40,712 nucleotides of DNA from an uncultured Acinetobacter sp. (GTDB lineage: Bacteria > Pseudomonadota > Gammaproteobacteria > Pseudomonadales > Moraxellaceae). The stretch spans positions 1-40,712 of the forward strand of contig NZ_CANLSL010000025.1 of NCBI RefSeq assembly GCF_947493735.1, written 5' to 3'. Position 1 is the first letter of the stretch, and every line of letters starts with the position of its first letter. The translations under genes and the position numbers were made by a program. Below, in pieces: positions 8,344-17,591 of this stretch. The notes beneath the pieces are model-generated. The model saw nothing but the letters and a program-made list of their open reading frames with translations. It was not told the origin of the DNA and did no database searches.

Positions 8344-9318
8344 ATGTCCATTGAGTTATTGATGATTGTTGGATTTTGCTTAGCGGCATACTCCATCGTC
8401 GGTAATGATGTTCCGCAAACCTTAGGGACGTTTATTTCATCAAATTCGCATCGCCCGTGGTGGGTGCTGTGGTTATTCGCCAGTACTATTTTAGCAATTG
8501 TTTTGCTTTATGGTTGGTGGGCTTCAGGTATTGGGGATGCTGCATATGGTCGTTTAGAAACCATTCCCTACCCCGAAGGTGGTATGTCGTGGCTATATAT
8601 TGTGCCACCGATTCTACTGATTATTCTGACCAAATACGGCATTCCTGTCAGTACCACCTTTCTCGTTCTCACCATCTTTTCACCAAGTAGCTTAAGTAGC
8701 ATGCTCACCAAGTCGGTGATGGGCTACGCTGTCGCTTTTGTAGTTGCGATCTTGGTATATCGTTTTGTGATCCGTAAAGTCACCGTCTATTTCTCTGAAA
8801 CCAAGCACGAATCCCCAACTCGCTTTTGGATCGTATTGCAATGGGGAGCGACGGCATTTCTATGGAGTCAGTGGCTGATTCAAGATTTGGCAAACATCTT
8901 TGTTTATGTGCCACGTCAAGTGCCGTTTGAATTTATGCTGTTTGCGGTGGCAACTTTTGTAGTATTGATGGGCGTGATTTTCTATCAACGTGGCGGTGCG
9001 ATTCAAAATATTATCAATACTAAAACTGGTGTAGAAGATATTCGAGCGGCCACCATTATCGACTTTATTTATGCCTTGATTCTGCTTGTATTTAAGGAAT
9101 GGAGTAATATTCCAATGAGTACCACTTGGGTATTCTTAGGTTTACTTGCAGGGCGTGAGTTTGCCATTTCGATGCATATGGTCACCGTCGATAGTCGTTA
9201 TACCGCACGGAATATCAGTAAAGATGCCATGAAACTTTTACTCGGTTTAGCTGTCAGTATTCTCTTGGCGACAGGCTTACCGTGGTTATATCAACATATT
9301 AATAATTGGATTGGCTAA
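8344..9318 (+). CDS. PiT-like inorganic phosphate permease
   Basis: A 324-residue inner-membrane protein with about nine or ten hydrophobic segments. Two inverted signature motifs mark the PiT (Pho-4) superfamily: near residue 20 GNDVPQTLGTFISS, and the paired GIPVSTTFLVLTIF (about residue 98) and NIPMSTTWVFLGLLAG (about residue 258). It is shorter and more divergent than classical PitA (about 500 aa) and lacks the large central loop. PiT proteins import phosphate as metal-phosphate with protons or sodium. Substrate assignment is by family resemblance, and the Pho box supports it: PhoB control of a PiT-like low-cost importer would be unusual compared with E. coli pitA. The ATG follows AAGGGAATGAACC, a usable ribosome binding site. 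Confidence 0.75.
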   Translation: MSIELLMIVGFCLAAYSIVGNDVPQTLGTFISSNSHRPWWVLWLFASTILAIVLLYGWWASGIGDAAYGRLETIPYPEGGMSWLYIVPPILLIILTKYGIPVSTTFLVLTIFSPSSLSSMLTKSVMGYAVAFVVAILVYRFVIRKVTVYFSETKHESPTRFWIVLQWGATAFLWSQWLIQDLANIFVYVPRQVPFEFMLFAVATFVVLMGVIFYQRGGAIQNIINTKTGVEDIRAATIIDFIYALILLVFKEWSNIPMSTTWVFLGLLAGREFAISMHMVTVDSRYTARNISKDAMKLLLGLAVSILLATGLPWLYQHINNWIG

Positions 9319-9348
9319 GTCTAATTTCAGCCCCTTCAACACACAAAG

Positions 9349-9373
9349 TGCCATCTTATCTGATGGCATTTTT
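9349..9373 (+). terminator. Terminator after the PiT-like permease
   Basis: Stem TGCCATC / GATGGCA with a 6-nt loop and five T on the plus strand. It lies between convergent genes; the opposite strand has only a weak T-rich tail. Confidence 0.8.
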
Positions 9374-9390
9374 ATATCAAAAGTTTAGAT

Positions 9391-10056
9391 TTAAATTGCA
9401 AATTGACTTGGGCAATTTAAATTTTCAAGCACTTCGATAATTTGTTGAATATCATTACAGACCAAGACTTTGGCACGATGATGTAAAGGTAAAAAACCTT
9501 CTTCTACCGCATGATCAAGCTGTGCAATGAGGGTGTCGTAATAACCATTCACATTAAAAATCATCATTGGTTTTTGATGCTGATTGAGCTGTCCCCAAGT
9601 TGCGACTTCTAAGATTTCTTCAAAAGTTCCTAAACCACCTGGCAAGGCAATAAAGGCGCTTGCACGTTCTGCCATCATGGCTTTACGGGTGTGCATAGTA
9701 TCGACCACATGAAGCTCAGTGAGTTTTTCATTGGCAATTTCATAATCCAACATAAACTCAGGAATCACACCAACCACTTCACCGCCATATTCAAGGACGG
9801 TGTCGGCGATTTGTCCCATCAGACCAATGCTTGCACCGCCATAGACTGCGCCAAAACCATTTTCTGCAAGCTCTTTTGCCAGTGCAATTGCGGACTGTTG
9901 GTAGATCGGTTTATTGCCTGCACGTGAGCCACAGTACAGTGCAATCAAGGTTTGTGTAGCAATCGCTTTGGGCTGTTTTACTTGGTTTTTTGATTCTGTA
10001 GTTGTGGCTTCTGCACTTTTCATTTCTTGGTGTTGTTCTCGCACCATATTATTCAT
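9391..10056 (-). CDS. LOG-family nucleotide phosphoribohydrolase (TIGR00730)
   Basis: 221 residues. After a polar N-terminal extension of about 30 residues comes a Rossmann-like fold, ALYCGSRAG, then GFGAVYGGASIGLMGQIAD and the LOG signature PGGLGTFEE (residues 139-147), with the conserved Arg in HTRKAMM. LOG proteins split N6-modified or plain AMP into base and ribose 5-phosphate; in bacteria they act in nucleotide salvage, sometimes cytokinin release. The ATG at 10056 has a good AGGAG seven bases upstream, so the extension, which is absent from most homologues of about 190 aa, appears real. It stands alone, convergent with the permease gene. Confidence 0.9.
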   Translation of the reverse strand: MNNMVREQHQEMKSAEATTTESKNQVKQPKAIATQTLIALYCGSRAGNKPIYQQSAIALAKELAENGFGAVYGGASIGLMGQIADTVLEYGGEVVGVIPEFMLDYEIANEKLTELHVVDTMHTRKAMMAERASAFIALPGGLGTFEEILEVATWGQLNQHQKPMMIFNVNGYYDTLIAQLDHAVEEGFLPLHHRAKVLVCNDIQQIIEVLENLNCPSQFAI

Positions 10057-10354
10057 TCTCCATCTCCTATTTCATTTTCAGTATACGCATGTCAGGGCTT
10101 AGCTTGTATAGACTTTATGAAAATTTTATGAAACTCGCCGATTTTGTGCATTTTTAACACAATATTTCGCAACAATTTTTAATGAAATCACACGCAGACT
10201 TGCATATACTGAACACATCTTTCACCACTTCAAAAGTTTATATGAGTAGTCGATGTTGTCACTTTTACTGTGATAATTTTATGTTGATCAATAATAATTT
10301 TTTAAACCAATGGGATACTGCCTTGTGCACTCCGTTTTTTAAGGAGGCAAGCGC

Positions 10355-11935
10355 ATGATTTTTGAATGGATGTCCGATCCGTCTGCTTGGGTCGGCTTAG
10401 CCACGCTGATCATTCTTGAAATTGTCCTTGGTATCGACAACCTCGTCTTTATCGCCATCTTGGCAGAGAAGCTTCCGCCTGAACAACGACATAACGCACG
10501 CCGACTTGGTTTAAGTTTGGCATTGGGTATGCGAATTGTCTTGTTATTCTCCATTTCATGGGTTATGACCTTGACTGATGATTTGTTTACGGTCTTTGGT
10601 TACGGCTTCTCAGGGCGAGATTTAATTCTGATTTTTGGTGGTATTTTCTTATTATTTAAAGCCACGATGGAAATCCATGAGCGCATCGCAGGCAAGATAG
10701 AAGCCAAAGAAGAAAATGTTGTTCACGCATCTTTTTGGATGGTGATAGCGCAGATCGTTGTACTTGATGCCGTGTTCTCGCTAGACAGTGTAATCACTGC
10801 GGTGGGAATGGTACCACACCTGTCTGTGATGGTGATTGCGGTAACAATTGCCATGATCATCATGTTTATTGCATCTAAGCCATTGATGAACTTCGTCAAT
10901 AAGCATCCAACCGTCGTGATTCTGTGTTTGGCATTCTTATTCATGATTGGTTTCTCGCTCGTGATCGAAGGCTTTGGCTTCCACATTCCAAAAGGTTACT
11001 TGTACGCTGCGATAGGCTTCTCGGTATTGATCGAAGCCATCAACCAAGCGACCAAACGTAACCGTGAGAAAATGATCACCACCACCGATTTGCGTTCTCG
11101 CACGGCTTCGGCTGTACTCCGCTTATTGGGTGGACGACATGTTGAACATCATGATGGTGAGCATCTCTCTGAAACTGCAGATATTTTGGCTACCCATTCT
11201 TCAGTCAATGACGTGTTCTCTAATGAAGAAAAAGGCATGATTCATGGTGTATTGACGCTTGCAGAACGCCCTGTCAAATCCATCATGACACCACGTCCTG
11301 ATCTTGAGTGGCTTGATCTAAATGATCCTGATCTCAAAGAGCAATTGCTTGCTATTGGACACTCACGGATTCTCATCGCTCAGGACAACTTGGACAATTT
11401 GGCAGGTGTTGCTCTGACCCACAAAGTGATGAATGACTTGCTTGAAACAGGCGAGATTCGTATCGAAGAAAATCTGCGTCAGCCTTTGGTAGTGCATGAA
11501 AACCTCAAAGTTTTGACCCTGATGGAACAGTTGCGTAATGCGCCAATGCAAATCGCCATTGTCCTCAATGAATACGGCTCAATCGAAGGAATTGCTACTC
11601 CGATCGACATCTTAGAAGCGATCGCAGGTGAGTTCCCTGATGATGAGGACGACATCCTCCCTGATGCCGAAGTGCTCGAAGAAGGTGTATGGATGCTCGA
11701 CGGTTCAAGCGATATTCGTCATGTGTCGATCTTGATTGATAAAGATCTCGTCGATGATAATGAAGAGTACTCCACGCTTTCAGGTTATTTACTATGGCAT
11801 TTTGGACGTGTGCCAAGCGATGGGGAAAGCATCGAAGCGGATGGTTTCCGTTTTGATATTTTGACCATGGATGGACATAAGATTGATCGAGTGCGGATCA
11901 ACAAGATTGACCCATATCAGTCCGCTTCAGATTAA
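10355..11935 (+). CDS. TerC-family membrane protein with CBS pair and CorC_HlyC domain (YegH/YoaE-like)
   Basis: 526 residues, close to E. coli YegH (527) and YoaE (518). Residues 1-240 form a seven-helix TerC domain with the acidic motifs [12 protein letters not shown] and [16 protein letters not shown], which bind metal in this family. A linker leads to two CBS motifs (about 295-350 and 360-420: [46 protein letters not shown]) and a transporter-associated CorC_HlyC domain to the end. TerC proteins export or buffer Mn2+ and other ions, sometimes at the translocon; CBS pairs sense adenosine nucleotides. A strong AAGGAGG sits 7 bp before the ATG. I looked for a yybP-ykoY manganese riboswitch upstream and did not see one. 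A terminator follows. Confidence 0.88.
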   Translation: MIFEWMSDPSAWVGLATLIILEIVLGIDNLVFIAILAEKLPPEQRHNARRLGLSLALGMRIVLLFSISWVMTLTDDLFTVFGYGFSGRDLILIFGGIFLLFKATMEIHERIAGKIEAKEENVVHASFWMVIAQIVVLDAVFSLDSVITAVGMVPHLSVMVIAVTIAMIIMFIASKPLMNFVNKHPTVVILCLAFLFMIGFSLVIEGFGFHIPKGYLYAAIGFSVLIEAINQATKRNREKMITTTDLRSRTASAVLRLLGGRHVEHHDGEHLSETADILATHSSVNDVFSNEEKGMIHGVLTLAERPVKSIMTPRPDLEWLDLNDPDLKEQLLAIGHSRILIAQDNLDNLAGVALTHKVMNDLLETGEIRIEENLRQPLVVHENLKVLTLMEQLRNAPMQIAIVLNEYGSIEGIATPIDILEAIAGEFPDDEDDILPDAEVLEEGVWMLDGSSDIRHVSILIDKDLVDDNEEYSTLSGYLLWHFGRVPSDGESIEADGFRFDILTMDGHKIDRVRINKIDPYQSASD

Positions 11936-11958
11936 CTCTAAGCAATTCATCTACATAT

Positions 11959-11988
11959 AAAAAAACTGCCCTCGTGGCAGTTTTTTTA
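11959..11988. terminator. Bidirectional terminator between the TerC gene and def
   Basis: ACTGCC / GGCAGT stem with CTCGT loop, flanked by an A tract on the left and a T tract on the right, so it can stop transcription from both convergent genes. Confidence 0.9.
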
Positions 11989-12027
11989 TTCATCGCATGT
12001 TTTGTTCTTTATGCCTAAATGACAGAA

Positions 12028-12558
12028 TCAGCGTTTTGCAGGCACTTTTTGCTTTTGCTGTTGACGGACAAACTTTTCGACTTTTTCACGTGCACGTTGA
12101 CGTTTCAAAGGTGAAAGATAATCGACAAACAGCTTACCATTTAAGTGATCCATCTCATGCTGAATACATACTGCAAATAAATCTTCAGCTACAATTTCAA
12201 ATTTTTCACCATCTAAATTCAAAGCTTCGATTTTTACACGTGACGGACGCTCAACTTTATCGTATATTTGAGGAACCGAAAGACAGCCTTCTTCGTAAGG
12301 TGCTGTTTGTTCAGTCAGTGGTGTGACTTTGGGGTTGATGAATACCATAGGTTGATTTTTATCTTCAGACAGATCCATCACGATCAGCTGAATATGACGA
12401 TCCACCTGTGTCGCAGCCAAACCAATGCCCGGAGCGGCATACATAGTTTCAAACATATCTGCTGCAAGCTGACGAATCTCGTCATTGACGTCTCCTACAG
12501 GCTTAGCAATGGTGCGTAATCGTTGATCGGGAAAACTTAAAATAGGTAGCAATGCCAT
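12028..12558 (-). CDS. def: Peptide deformylase
   Basis: 176 residues; removes the formyl group from the initiator Met of new proteins. All three family motifs are intact: motif 1 GIGLAATQV (residues 44-52), motif 2 EEGCLS with metal ligand Cys92, and motif 3 QHEMDHL with ligands His134 and His138 and catalytic Glu135. The ATG at 12558 has TGAGGA a few bases upstream. In many gammaproteobacteria def lies beside lysM, dprA and tsaC as here, but divergent from them. The C-terminal basic tail (KQKVPAKR) is slightly longer than in E. coli (169 aa). Confidence 0.97.
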   Translation of the reverse strand: MALLPILSFPDQRLRTIAKPVGDVNDEIRQLAADMFETMYAAPGIGLAATQVDRHIQLIVMDLSEDKNQPMVFINPKVTPLTEQTAPYEEGCLSVPQIYDKVERPSRVKIEALNLDGEKFEIVAEDLFAVCIQHEMDHLNGKLFVDYLSPLKRQRAREKVEKFVRQQQKQKVPAKR

Positions 12559-12640
12559 ATGGTCCTCACAGTTGCCATTGGTTAAGCAAATATCTAAAAT
12601 GAAATATTTACTTCACTAGGGGGCGTTTGTATCGGGTAAC

Positions 12641-12646
12641 ATTATA
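12641..12646 (-). promoter_or_regulatory. Likely -10 element of the def promoter
   Basis: A perfect TATAAT on the minus strand, 83 bp before the def start. The region 17 bp upstream has no clear -35 match, so only the -10 is called. The divergent lysM gene starts 30 bp to the right, so the two promoters must be close or overlap. Confidence 0.45.
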
Positions 12647-12675
12647 GCCGAATTACAAACACATTATTAGGGATT

Positions 12676-13821
12676 ATGATAATGACAAAAGTTTTGCTCA
12701 ACCAAACAAGCATGACGACGGTTTTGAAACGGGGTGTACTGGCAGTCGCAATGAGTGTTGGACTCGGATTGGGTGTTGCAGTGGAAGCACAAGCCAAAAA
12801 TCCAACGCCACCTTCTCTACGTGGTGATGCACCAAATGTCTATATCGTCAAAAAAGGCGATACTTTATGGGATATTTCTGGACGCTTTTTAACCAAGCCG
12901 TGGCGCTGGCCAGAGATTTGGGCGAGCAATAAGCATGTCCGTAATCCACATTTGATTTATCCAGGTGATCGTTTATTACTTTGTACACTTGATGGACGTA
13001 CGCTTATTGGACGTGATGAAGGCGATGGTTGTGAAGGGATTTTCCGCCGTGCTGGCGCAACAACACTTGCACCGCAAATCCGTGTCGAATCACTGAATAA
13101 TGCGATTCCTGTCATTCCGCTCGATGAAATTCGCCATTGGTTAGAACGAAATATCGTTATTGCACCTGAAACTTTAGAAAATATTCCATACGTTGTCGGT
13201 ATGACTGAGCGCCGTGTCATCGCAGCTGAAGGTGATCGTATCTATGTGCGTGGTAATGGCGTACAAATCGGTCAGCCGTATGCGATCTATCGTCAAGGCG
13301 ATCCGTACAAATTCCAAGATGCCGAAGGTAAAGAATATGTGGCTGCACTTGAGTTAACGCAAGTCGCAACAGGTCTAGTCACACAAGTCGATAACGACAT
13401 TAGCACCTTTGAAATCAATAAAACCTACAAAGCTGAAGTGCGTAAAGGCGATTTACTCATGCCGATTTACGATCCAATGCTACCAACACTGTTCTATCCA
13501 GTACCAGTCGATGCTGTGACTGATGGTGGTCAAGTGATTCGTGTGCTTGGTTCGATTGGTACCGCAGGTAAGCACAGCGTAGTTGCTTTGAATCGTGGTC
13601 AACAAGCAGGTGTGACTGTTGGACAAGTCTTTGCACTTGATCAGCTTGGTGAAACAACGGTTGATCCGAAGACCAAAGAAAATCTACAGCTTCCAAACCA
13701 ACGTATTGGTCATGCTTTAGTTTTTCGTACCTTTGATCAGATCAGCTATGCGTACATCCTAGACAGCAGCTTACCAGTCAAAACAGGTGCGCTACTTGCT
13801 GTACCAATGTCTGAAGAGTAA
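12676..13821 (+). CDS. Exported LysM-domain peptidoglycan-binding protein
   Basis: 381 residues. A signal peptide (hydrophobic core about 20-36, cut after EAQA near residue 40) is followed by one LysM domain (VYIVKKGDTLWDISGRFLTK, then WRWPEIWASN and LIYPGDRLLL) that binds glycan strands of peptidoglycan. The remaining 270 residues form a beta-rich region without a recognised catalytic motif, ending in VKTGALLAVP. Homologues occur beside dprA in many gammaproteobacteria; the function is unknown but presumably concerns the envelope. ATG codons lie at 12676 and 12682; the AGGG is better spaced for the second. A very strong terminator follows, so dprA is at least partly separate. Confidence 0.85.
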   Translation: MIMTKVLLNQTSMTTVLKRGVLAVAMSVGLGLGVAVEAQAKNPTPPSLRGDAPNVYIVKKGDTLWDISGRFLTKPWRWPEIWASNKHVRNPHLIYPGDRLLLCTLDGRTLIGRDEGDGCEGIFRRAGATTLAPQIRVESLNNAIPVIPLDEIRHWLERNIVIAPETLENIPYVVGMTERRVIAAEGDRIYVRGNGVQIGQPYAIYRQGDPYKFQDAEGKEYVAALELTQVATGLVTQVDNDISTFEINKTYKAEVRKGDLLMPIYDPMLPTLFYPVPVDAVTDGGQVIRVLGSIGTAGKHSVVALNRGQQAGVTVGQVFALDQLGETTVDPKTKENLQLPNQRIGHALVFRTFDQISYAYILDSSLPVKTGALLAVPMSEE

Positions 13822-13830
13822 TTCGATTAG

Positions 13831-13863
13831 CAAGTGATTAGATTCGTCTAATCACTTGTTTTT
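13831..13863 (+). terminator. Strong terminator between lysM and dprA
   Basis: A perfect 12-bp stem, CAAGTGATTAGA / TCTAATCACTTG, with an extra-stable TTCG tetraloop and five T. It starts ten bases after the lysM stop. Confidence 0.93.
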
Positions 13864-13909
13864 ATTAAAATTCAAAAAAACTATCTCAACTGAAAAGTTT
13901 ATAAATACA

Positions 13910-15091
13910 ATGTTTCAACAACTTTCATCCTCAGAGTTAGCCAAACTGAAGCTTTGGTATATCTTGCATCACTCTGTCAGCAGTTATTTTAAACTACTGC
14001 ATATTTTTCAAGATGCTGAACAGGCTTTGGATTTAAAGCATTTAGAAAAATGGCACCAGTTAAAGCTTCATACCAATCACATTGAGCGTTTTAAAGACTT
14101 TCACACCGACTCAGGTCAAGCGCAATGTGAAAAGCGTTTCGAACTCATCAAAAACCATTGCGATCATATTTTATTTGATGGTAATGACGATTATCCTGAT
14201 CAACTCAGTCATTATGATGATCGCCCACCGATTTTATTTATTCGTGGCCAAAAAGATGTATTAAAACAATCGCAAATCGCCATTGTCGGTAGTCGTAAAC
14301 CTAGCCCACACGGTGCGCAAGTGGCGTATGATTTTTCCAGTTATTTTGCCAGTCGAGGCTATCACACGACCAGCGGACTTGCGATAGGCATTGATGCCGC
14401 AGCACATCATGGCGCAATTCATCAAGGTCAGAGCATTGCCGTAATCGGTACAGGTTTGGATCAATGCTATCCATCTGAGCATCAGCAACTTTCGCAAAAG
14501 ATCATCGACACTGGCGGTGCCATCGTGACAGAGTTCTTCCCTGCCACACCACCTGCCAAACAAAACTTTCCACGTCGCAACCGCATTATTAGCGGACTGA
14601 GTGAAGCAACCTTAGTCGTTGAAGCAGGTTTGAAAAGTGGCTCGCTGATCACTGCAAAAACCGCCGCTGATCAAGGCAAATCCGTCTTTGCCATTCCTGG
14701 GCATATATATAGTCAGTTTCATCAAGGTTGCCATCAACTGATTCGTGAAGGCGCAACGCTGATTGACCATCCTGAACAGCTTCTCGAAGACTTAAACGCC
14801 TACCATCCACAGCTCGATACACCCCAATCTAACAAGACAATACAGCTTGAAAAAAGCCAGAAGACTCAGCGACAAGAGAGCATTCCACAGCAGACACAAG
14901 CGATTCCTACGCAGGTTGAAATTCCTGCACATCTCGCCAAACTTTACGCAGAGTTGGATTGGGTTGGATTATCGATTGATGAACTCGCAACACGTGTACA
15001 AACTTCCATCAGCGAACTGAACGTGGCTTTGGTAGAATTAGAACTCCTCGGCGCATGCCGTCAACATGCAGGTCGCTACCTGCGTTGCTAA
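13910..15091 (+). CDS. dprA: DNA-processing protein A
   Basis: 393 residues. DprA loads RecA on incoming single-stranded DNA in natural transformation, a trait for which Acinetobacter is known. The Rossmann-like domain starts near residue 124 (QIAIVGSRKPSPHGAQVAYD) and contains GLAIGIDAAAHHGA, AVIGTGLDQCYP, FPRRNRIISGLS and VVEAGLKSGSLITAKTA. A C-terminal winged-helix region follows a Gln/Thr-rich linker (LDWVGLSIDELATRVQ...LGACRQHAGRYLRC). The frame is open from a TTG at 13856, but that codon lies inside the lysM terminator; the ATG at 13910 (MFQQLSSSELAKL) fits the family. Its ribosome binding site is weak. No competence regulatory site recognised. tsaC follows at about 50 bp. Confidence 0.95.
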   Translation: MFQQLSSSELAKLKLWYILHHSVSSYFKLLHIFQDAEQALDLKHLEKWHQLKLHTNHIERFKDFHTDSGQAQCEKRFELIKNHCDHILFDGNDDYPDQLSHYDDRPPILFIRGQKDVLKQSQIAIVGSRKPSPHGAQVAYDFSSYFASRGYHTTSGLAIGIDAAAHHGAIHQGQSIAVIGTGLDQCYPSEHQQLSQKIIDTGGAIVTEFFPATPPAKQNFPRRNRIISGLSEATLVVEAGLKSGSLITAKTAADQGKSVFAIPGHIYSQFHQGCHQLIREGATLIDHPEQLLEDLNAYHPQLDTPQSNKTIQLEKSQKTQRQESIPQQTQAIPTQVEIPAHLAKLYAELDWVGLSIDELATRVQTSISELNVALVELELLGACRQHAGRYLRC

Positions 15092-15140
15092 CGCCTATAT
15101 TGTGCGCTGACCGACAGTACTTTTACTTCTTGTGCGAACT

Positions 15141-15710
15141 ATGCAAACTATCAATCTTGAACAAGCCATATACACCTTAAAACAAGGCGATGTCCTCGCC
15201 TACCCAACTGAGTCGGTTTGGGGATTGGGCTGTGATCCACGCCAAGAACACGCTTTTCAAAAAATCCTCACACTCAAACAACGTCCGATCGAAAAAGGCG
15301 TGATTCTACTCAGTGAAAGTATCGAACGTGTCGAACCATTACTTGTGGGCTTAGATACAACGATACGTCACCAAGTCATCGCATCATGGGAAAAATACGC
15401 TCACAATCAACGTGCTCATACTTGGCTATTGCCGATCAATGATGAGATTCCCGCATGGATTTATGGTGATCATAACCGTGTAGCGATTCGTGTCACCAAT
15501 CATTCGCTCTGCCAACAGCTTTGCCGAAGCTTAAATGATTTTGTCGTATCAACCAGTGCCAATCCTGCGGGACTTTCTCCTGCGATAAGCGCATCTGAAG
15601 TACAAAAATATTTCTCTGACCAAGTGACCATTTTATCAGGTGAATTAGGCGACAGCCCTGAGCCAAGTCGTATTATTGATGCGGTGACAGGACAAGTGAT
15701 CCGCGCTTAG
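15141..15710 (+). CDS. tsaC: Threonylcarbamoyl-AMP synthase
   Basis: 189 residues of the Sua5/YciO/YrdC family. It makes threonylcarbamoyl-AMP from Thr, bicarbonate and ATP for the t6A37 modification of ANN-decoding tRNAs. Motifs: GDVLAYPTESVWGLGCDP (substrate pocket), LKQRPIEKGVILL (the KRP..K nucleotide-binding strand), VAIRVTNHSLCQQLC and VSTSANPAGLSPA. The size is that of single-domain TsaC rather than Sua5. The frame also opens at a GTG at 15132, but the ATG at 15141 (MQTINLEQ) is the better start. Neither has a strong Shine-Dalgarno; the gene lies 49 bp after dprA and may be read with it. Confidence 0.95.
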   Translation: MQTINLEQAIYTLKQGDVLAYPTESVWGLGCDPRQEHAFQKILTLKQRPIEKGVILLSESIERVEPLLVGLDTTIRHQVIASWEKYAHNQRAHTWLLPINDEIPAWIYGDHNRVAIRVTNHSLCQQLCRSLNDFVVSTSANPAGLSPAISASEVQKYFSDQVTILSGELGDSPEPSRIIDAVTGQVIRA

Positions 15711-15737
15711 AAAAAGGTATTTTCAACCATTCTAAAT

Positions 15738-16631
15738 TCACTTTTTCTGTACCAATAAAATCCCTGCCAAGACCAGGATACCGCCAATAGAGTGATACGT
15801 TGTCCATTGTTCTTTGAGAAAAATATAGGCAATAATGGCGGTGAAAATCGGTGCCAAATTGAGAAATACACTGCTTTTATTCGAACCTAAAGCTTGGATC
15901 GACATCATCCATACCAATGGCGCAACGATAGATGGAAAAAGTGCGGCGTAGAGCACAGGCGGAAGGTTTGACGCATTCAAAGCATCTAAGCCGAAGTACA
16001 AAAGAAATGGTAGATGCAACACGACCGCAAAACAAATCTGCATGTACAACATGATGGATAGTGGCAAGGCAATCTTCCAATGTTGCAACAACACACCATA
16101 GCCTGCATACAACATCACCGCCAATATCATCAGCAAATCACCAATAATATGTTGCCCATGAAGCAATTGCTGAATATTCCCTTGCGTCACTAAGTACCCT
16201 AATCCAATGATCGAAATCATCGAACCAAACAACGCCATCGCACTTGTGCGAATCTGCAACACCACTAGACTAAGCAGAATCGAGAAAATTGGAATAAAGG
16301 CATTGATAATGCCCATATTGGTGGCTGTCGTATAATGCGCTGCAGTATATGCCAAACCCTGATAGCACACCATACCAAAGAAGCCGAGCACAGCTAAGCA
16401 TAATAAATGCGGACGAACATCAACCCACCGCCGAATGACTGTGGGTAAACAAAATGGTGTCAGCACCACTAAAGCAATCAACCACCGATAAAAACTAATA
16501 CTGATCGGTGAAATCAAATCCACGGCATAACGTGTAACCACGATATTGACCGCCCAAACCAAGACCGCTGTCAGAGGCAATAGGTAGACATAACGATGTA
16601 ACATTAATGAGCTGTGATCGGCTGAAGACAT
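15738..16631 (-). CDS. DMT-superfamily transporter (EamA family)
   Basis: About 297 residues with ten hydrophobic helices in two EamA repeats (first roughly residues 12-145, second 155-295). The first repeat contains AVNIVVTRYAVDLISPISISFYRW, split by a short loop, and the second FLNLAPIFTAIIAYIFLKEQ, the hallmark end of EamA domains. Members export amino acids and other metabolites; the substrate is unknown here. The frame extends to a TTG at 16640, but the ATG at 16631 is preferred. It is convergent with tsaC. Confidence 0.85.
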   Translation of the reverse strand: MSSADHSSLMLHRYVYLLPLTAVLVWAVNIVVTRYAVDLISPISISFYRWLIALVVLTPFCLPTVIRRWVDVRPHLLCLAVLGFFGMVCYQGLAYTAAHYTTATNMGIINAFIPIFSILLSLVVLQIRTSAMALFGSMISIIGLGYLVTQGNIQQLLHGQHIIGDLLMILAVMLYAGYGVLLQHWKIALPLSIMLYMQICFAVVLHLPFLLYFGLDALNASNLPPVLYAALFPSIVAPLVWMMSIQALGSNKSSVFLNLAPIFTAIIAYIFLKEQWTTYHSIGGILVLAGILLVQKK

Positions 16632-16866
16632 AATAAACAAACAACTAAAATTTCAGATAGACATTATTGGCACCACTGTGACCAAAGTAAATATAAAGTT
16701 AACGTATTCACAGCAAAACGATGCAAATAGTATTCGTAACTTTGATCTACTTTCAGATATAGTAAGCGCATCTTAAACATACTGTATCTGATCTTATCTT
16801 GCACGATCTTTTATACAGCAAACCCACGACAAGATGATCAATTCGATCAAATATATGGATAAACAA

Positions 16867-17490
16867 ATGAAAAAATTAACTTTACTTGCTTTAGTCGCTT
16901 CAATGGCAACATTTACCGCATGTTCAAAACCAGTCACTGAAGTCAAAGAGGGTGAAAGCGCAGCCACTGCTCAAGAAGCAAAAACCGTATCTCTCAGCAC
17001 TGATAATAAAGCAGATATTCAATCCGATTTGGACAAGCTACAAACTTACGGCGCATCACAAGAGCAAAAGTCTCAAGAACTTGGTCAGCGCATGGAAGCT
17101 GCCATGCAAGAAAAGAACAAAGCTGAAATCGACAAGCTTTTCAAAGAGTTGAAAGCTTTTGTTGAAAAAAGCAATAAGGAACTTCGTGCCATCGAACTTA
17201 AAAGTAGCGAAGTCAACGAGCTTCGTAAAAAAATGATCGAAAACAGCTTGATCAGTATCGAAATGAGCGAGCTGGTGATGCAAACTGACCCTGAAAATGT
17301 CGACGTTGAAAAAGTACAACCATTGCAAGAAAAAGCCATGAAAGCACAGCAAGAGTTGATCACACTGAGCCAAGCGATCTATGCCAAAATTGAAGGTGCA
17401 AACAGCGCGGCAGCTCAAGGTGCTGAAACTGCAACACCAAATGCAGAAGCTGCAAATACCGAAGCTGCACCTGCTGAAGTAGCACAATAA
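16867..17490 (+). CDS. Coiled-coil lipoprotein of unknown function
   Basis: About 207 residues. A short lipoprotein signal (MKKLTLLALVASMATFTAC) ends at lipidated Cys19 with Ser at +2, so it is expected in the outer membrane facing the periplasm. The body is nearly all helical and charged, with heptad-like spacing over about residues 45-165 (ADIQSDLDKLQTYGASQEQK, then KAEIDKLFKELKAFVEKSNK), and ends in a low-complexity Ala/Glu/Thr/Asn tail. No family recognised. In-frame ATGs also lie at 16834 and 16855; I chose the one that gives a normal-length signal. A stand-alone gene between the divergent exporter and the peroxidase. Confidence 0.75.
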   Translation: MKKLTLLALVASMATFTACSKPVTEVKEGESAATAQEAKTVSLSTDNKADIQSDLDKLQTYGASQEQKSQELGQRMEAAMQEKNKAEIDKLFKELKAFVEKSNKELRAIELKSSEVNELRKKMIENSLISIEMSELVMQTDPENVDVEKVQPLQEKAMKAQQELITLSQAIYAKIEGANSAAAQGAETATPNAEAANTEAAPAEVAQ

Positions 17491-17527
17491 TCCGTAAGAG
17501 TTTGCATTGAAGATATTGTGTTGAAGA

Positions 17528-17558
17528 TGAAGTCATTACGCATTTTTTAATGGCTTCA
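17528..17558 (+). promoter_or_regulatory. Hairpin upstream of the glutathione peroxidase gene
   Basis: TGAAGTCATTA / TAATGGCTTCA, 11 bp with one G-U pair, around a T-rich 9-nt loop. No T tract follows, so it is not a standard terminator; it may be a 3' stabiliser of the lipoprotein mRNA or a leader element. Confidence 0.35.
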
Positions 17559-17591
17559 CTTCATTGACCAACATCATGGAGTGAGCACAAG

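Noticed and set aside
10120..10354. yybP-ykoY manganese riboswitch before the TerC gene
   Set aside because: Such riboswitches precede many TerC genes, but I found neither the conserved GGGGAGUAG-like core nor the paired loops. Only an extended -10-like TGTGATAAT near 10270 and a strong Shine-Dalgarno are visible.
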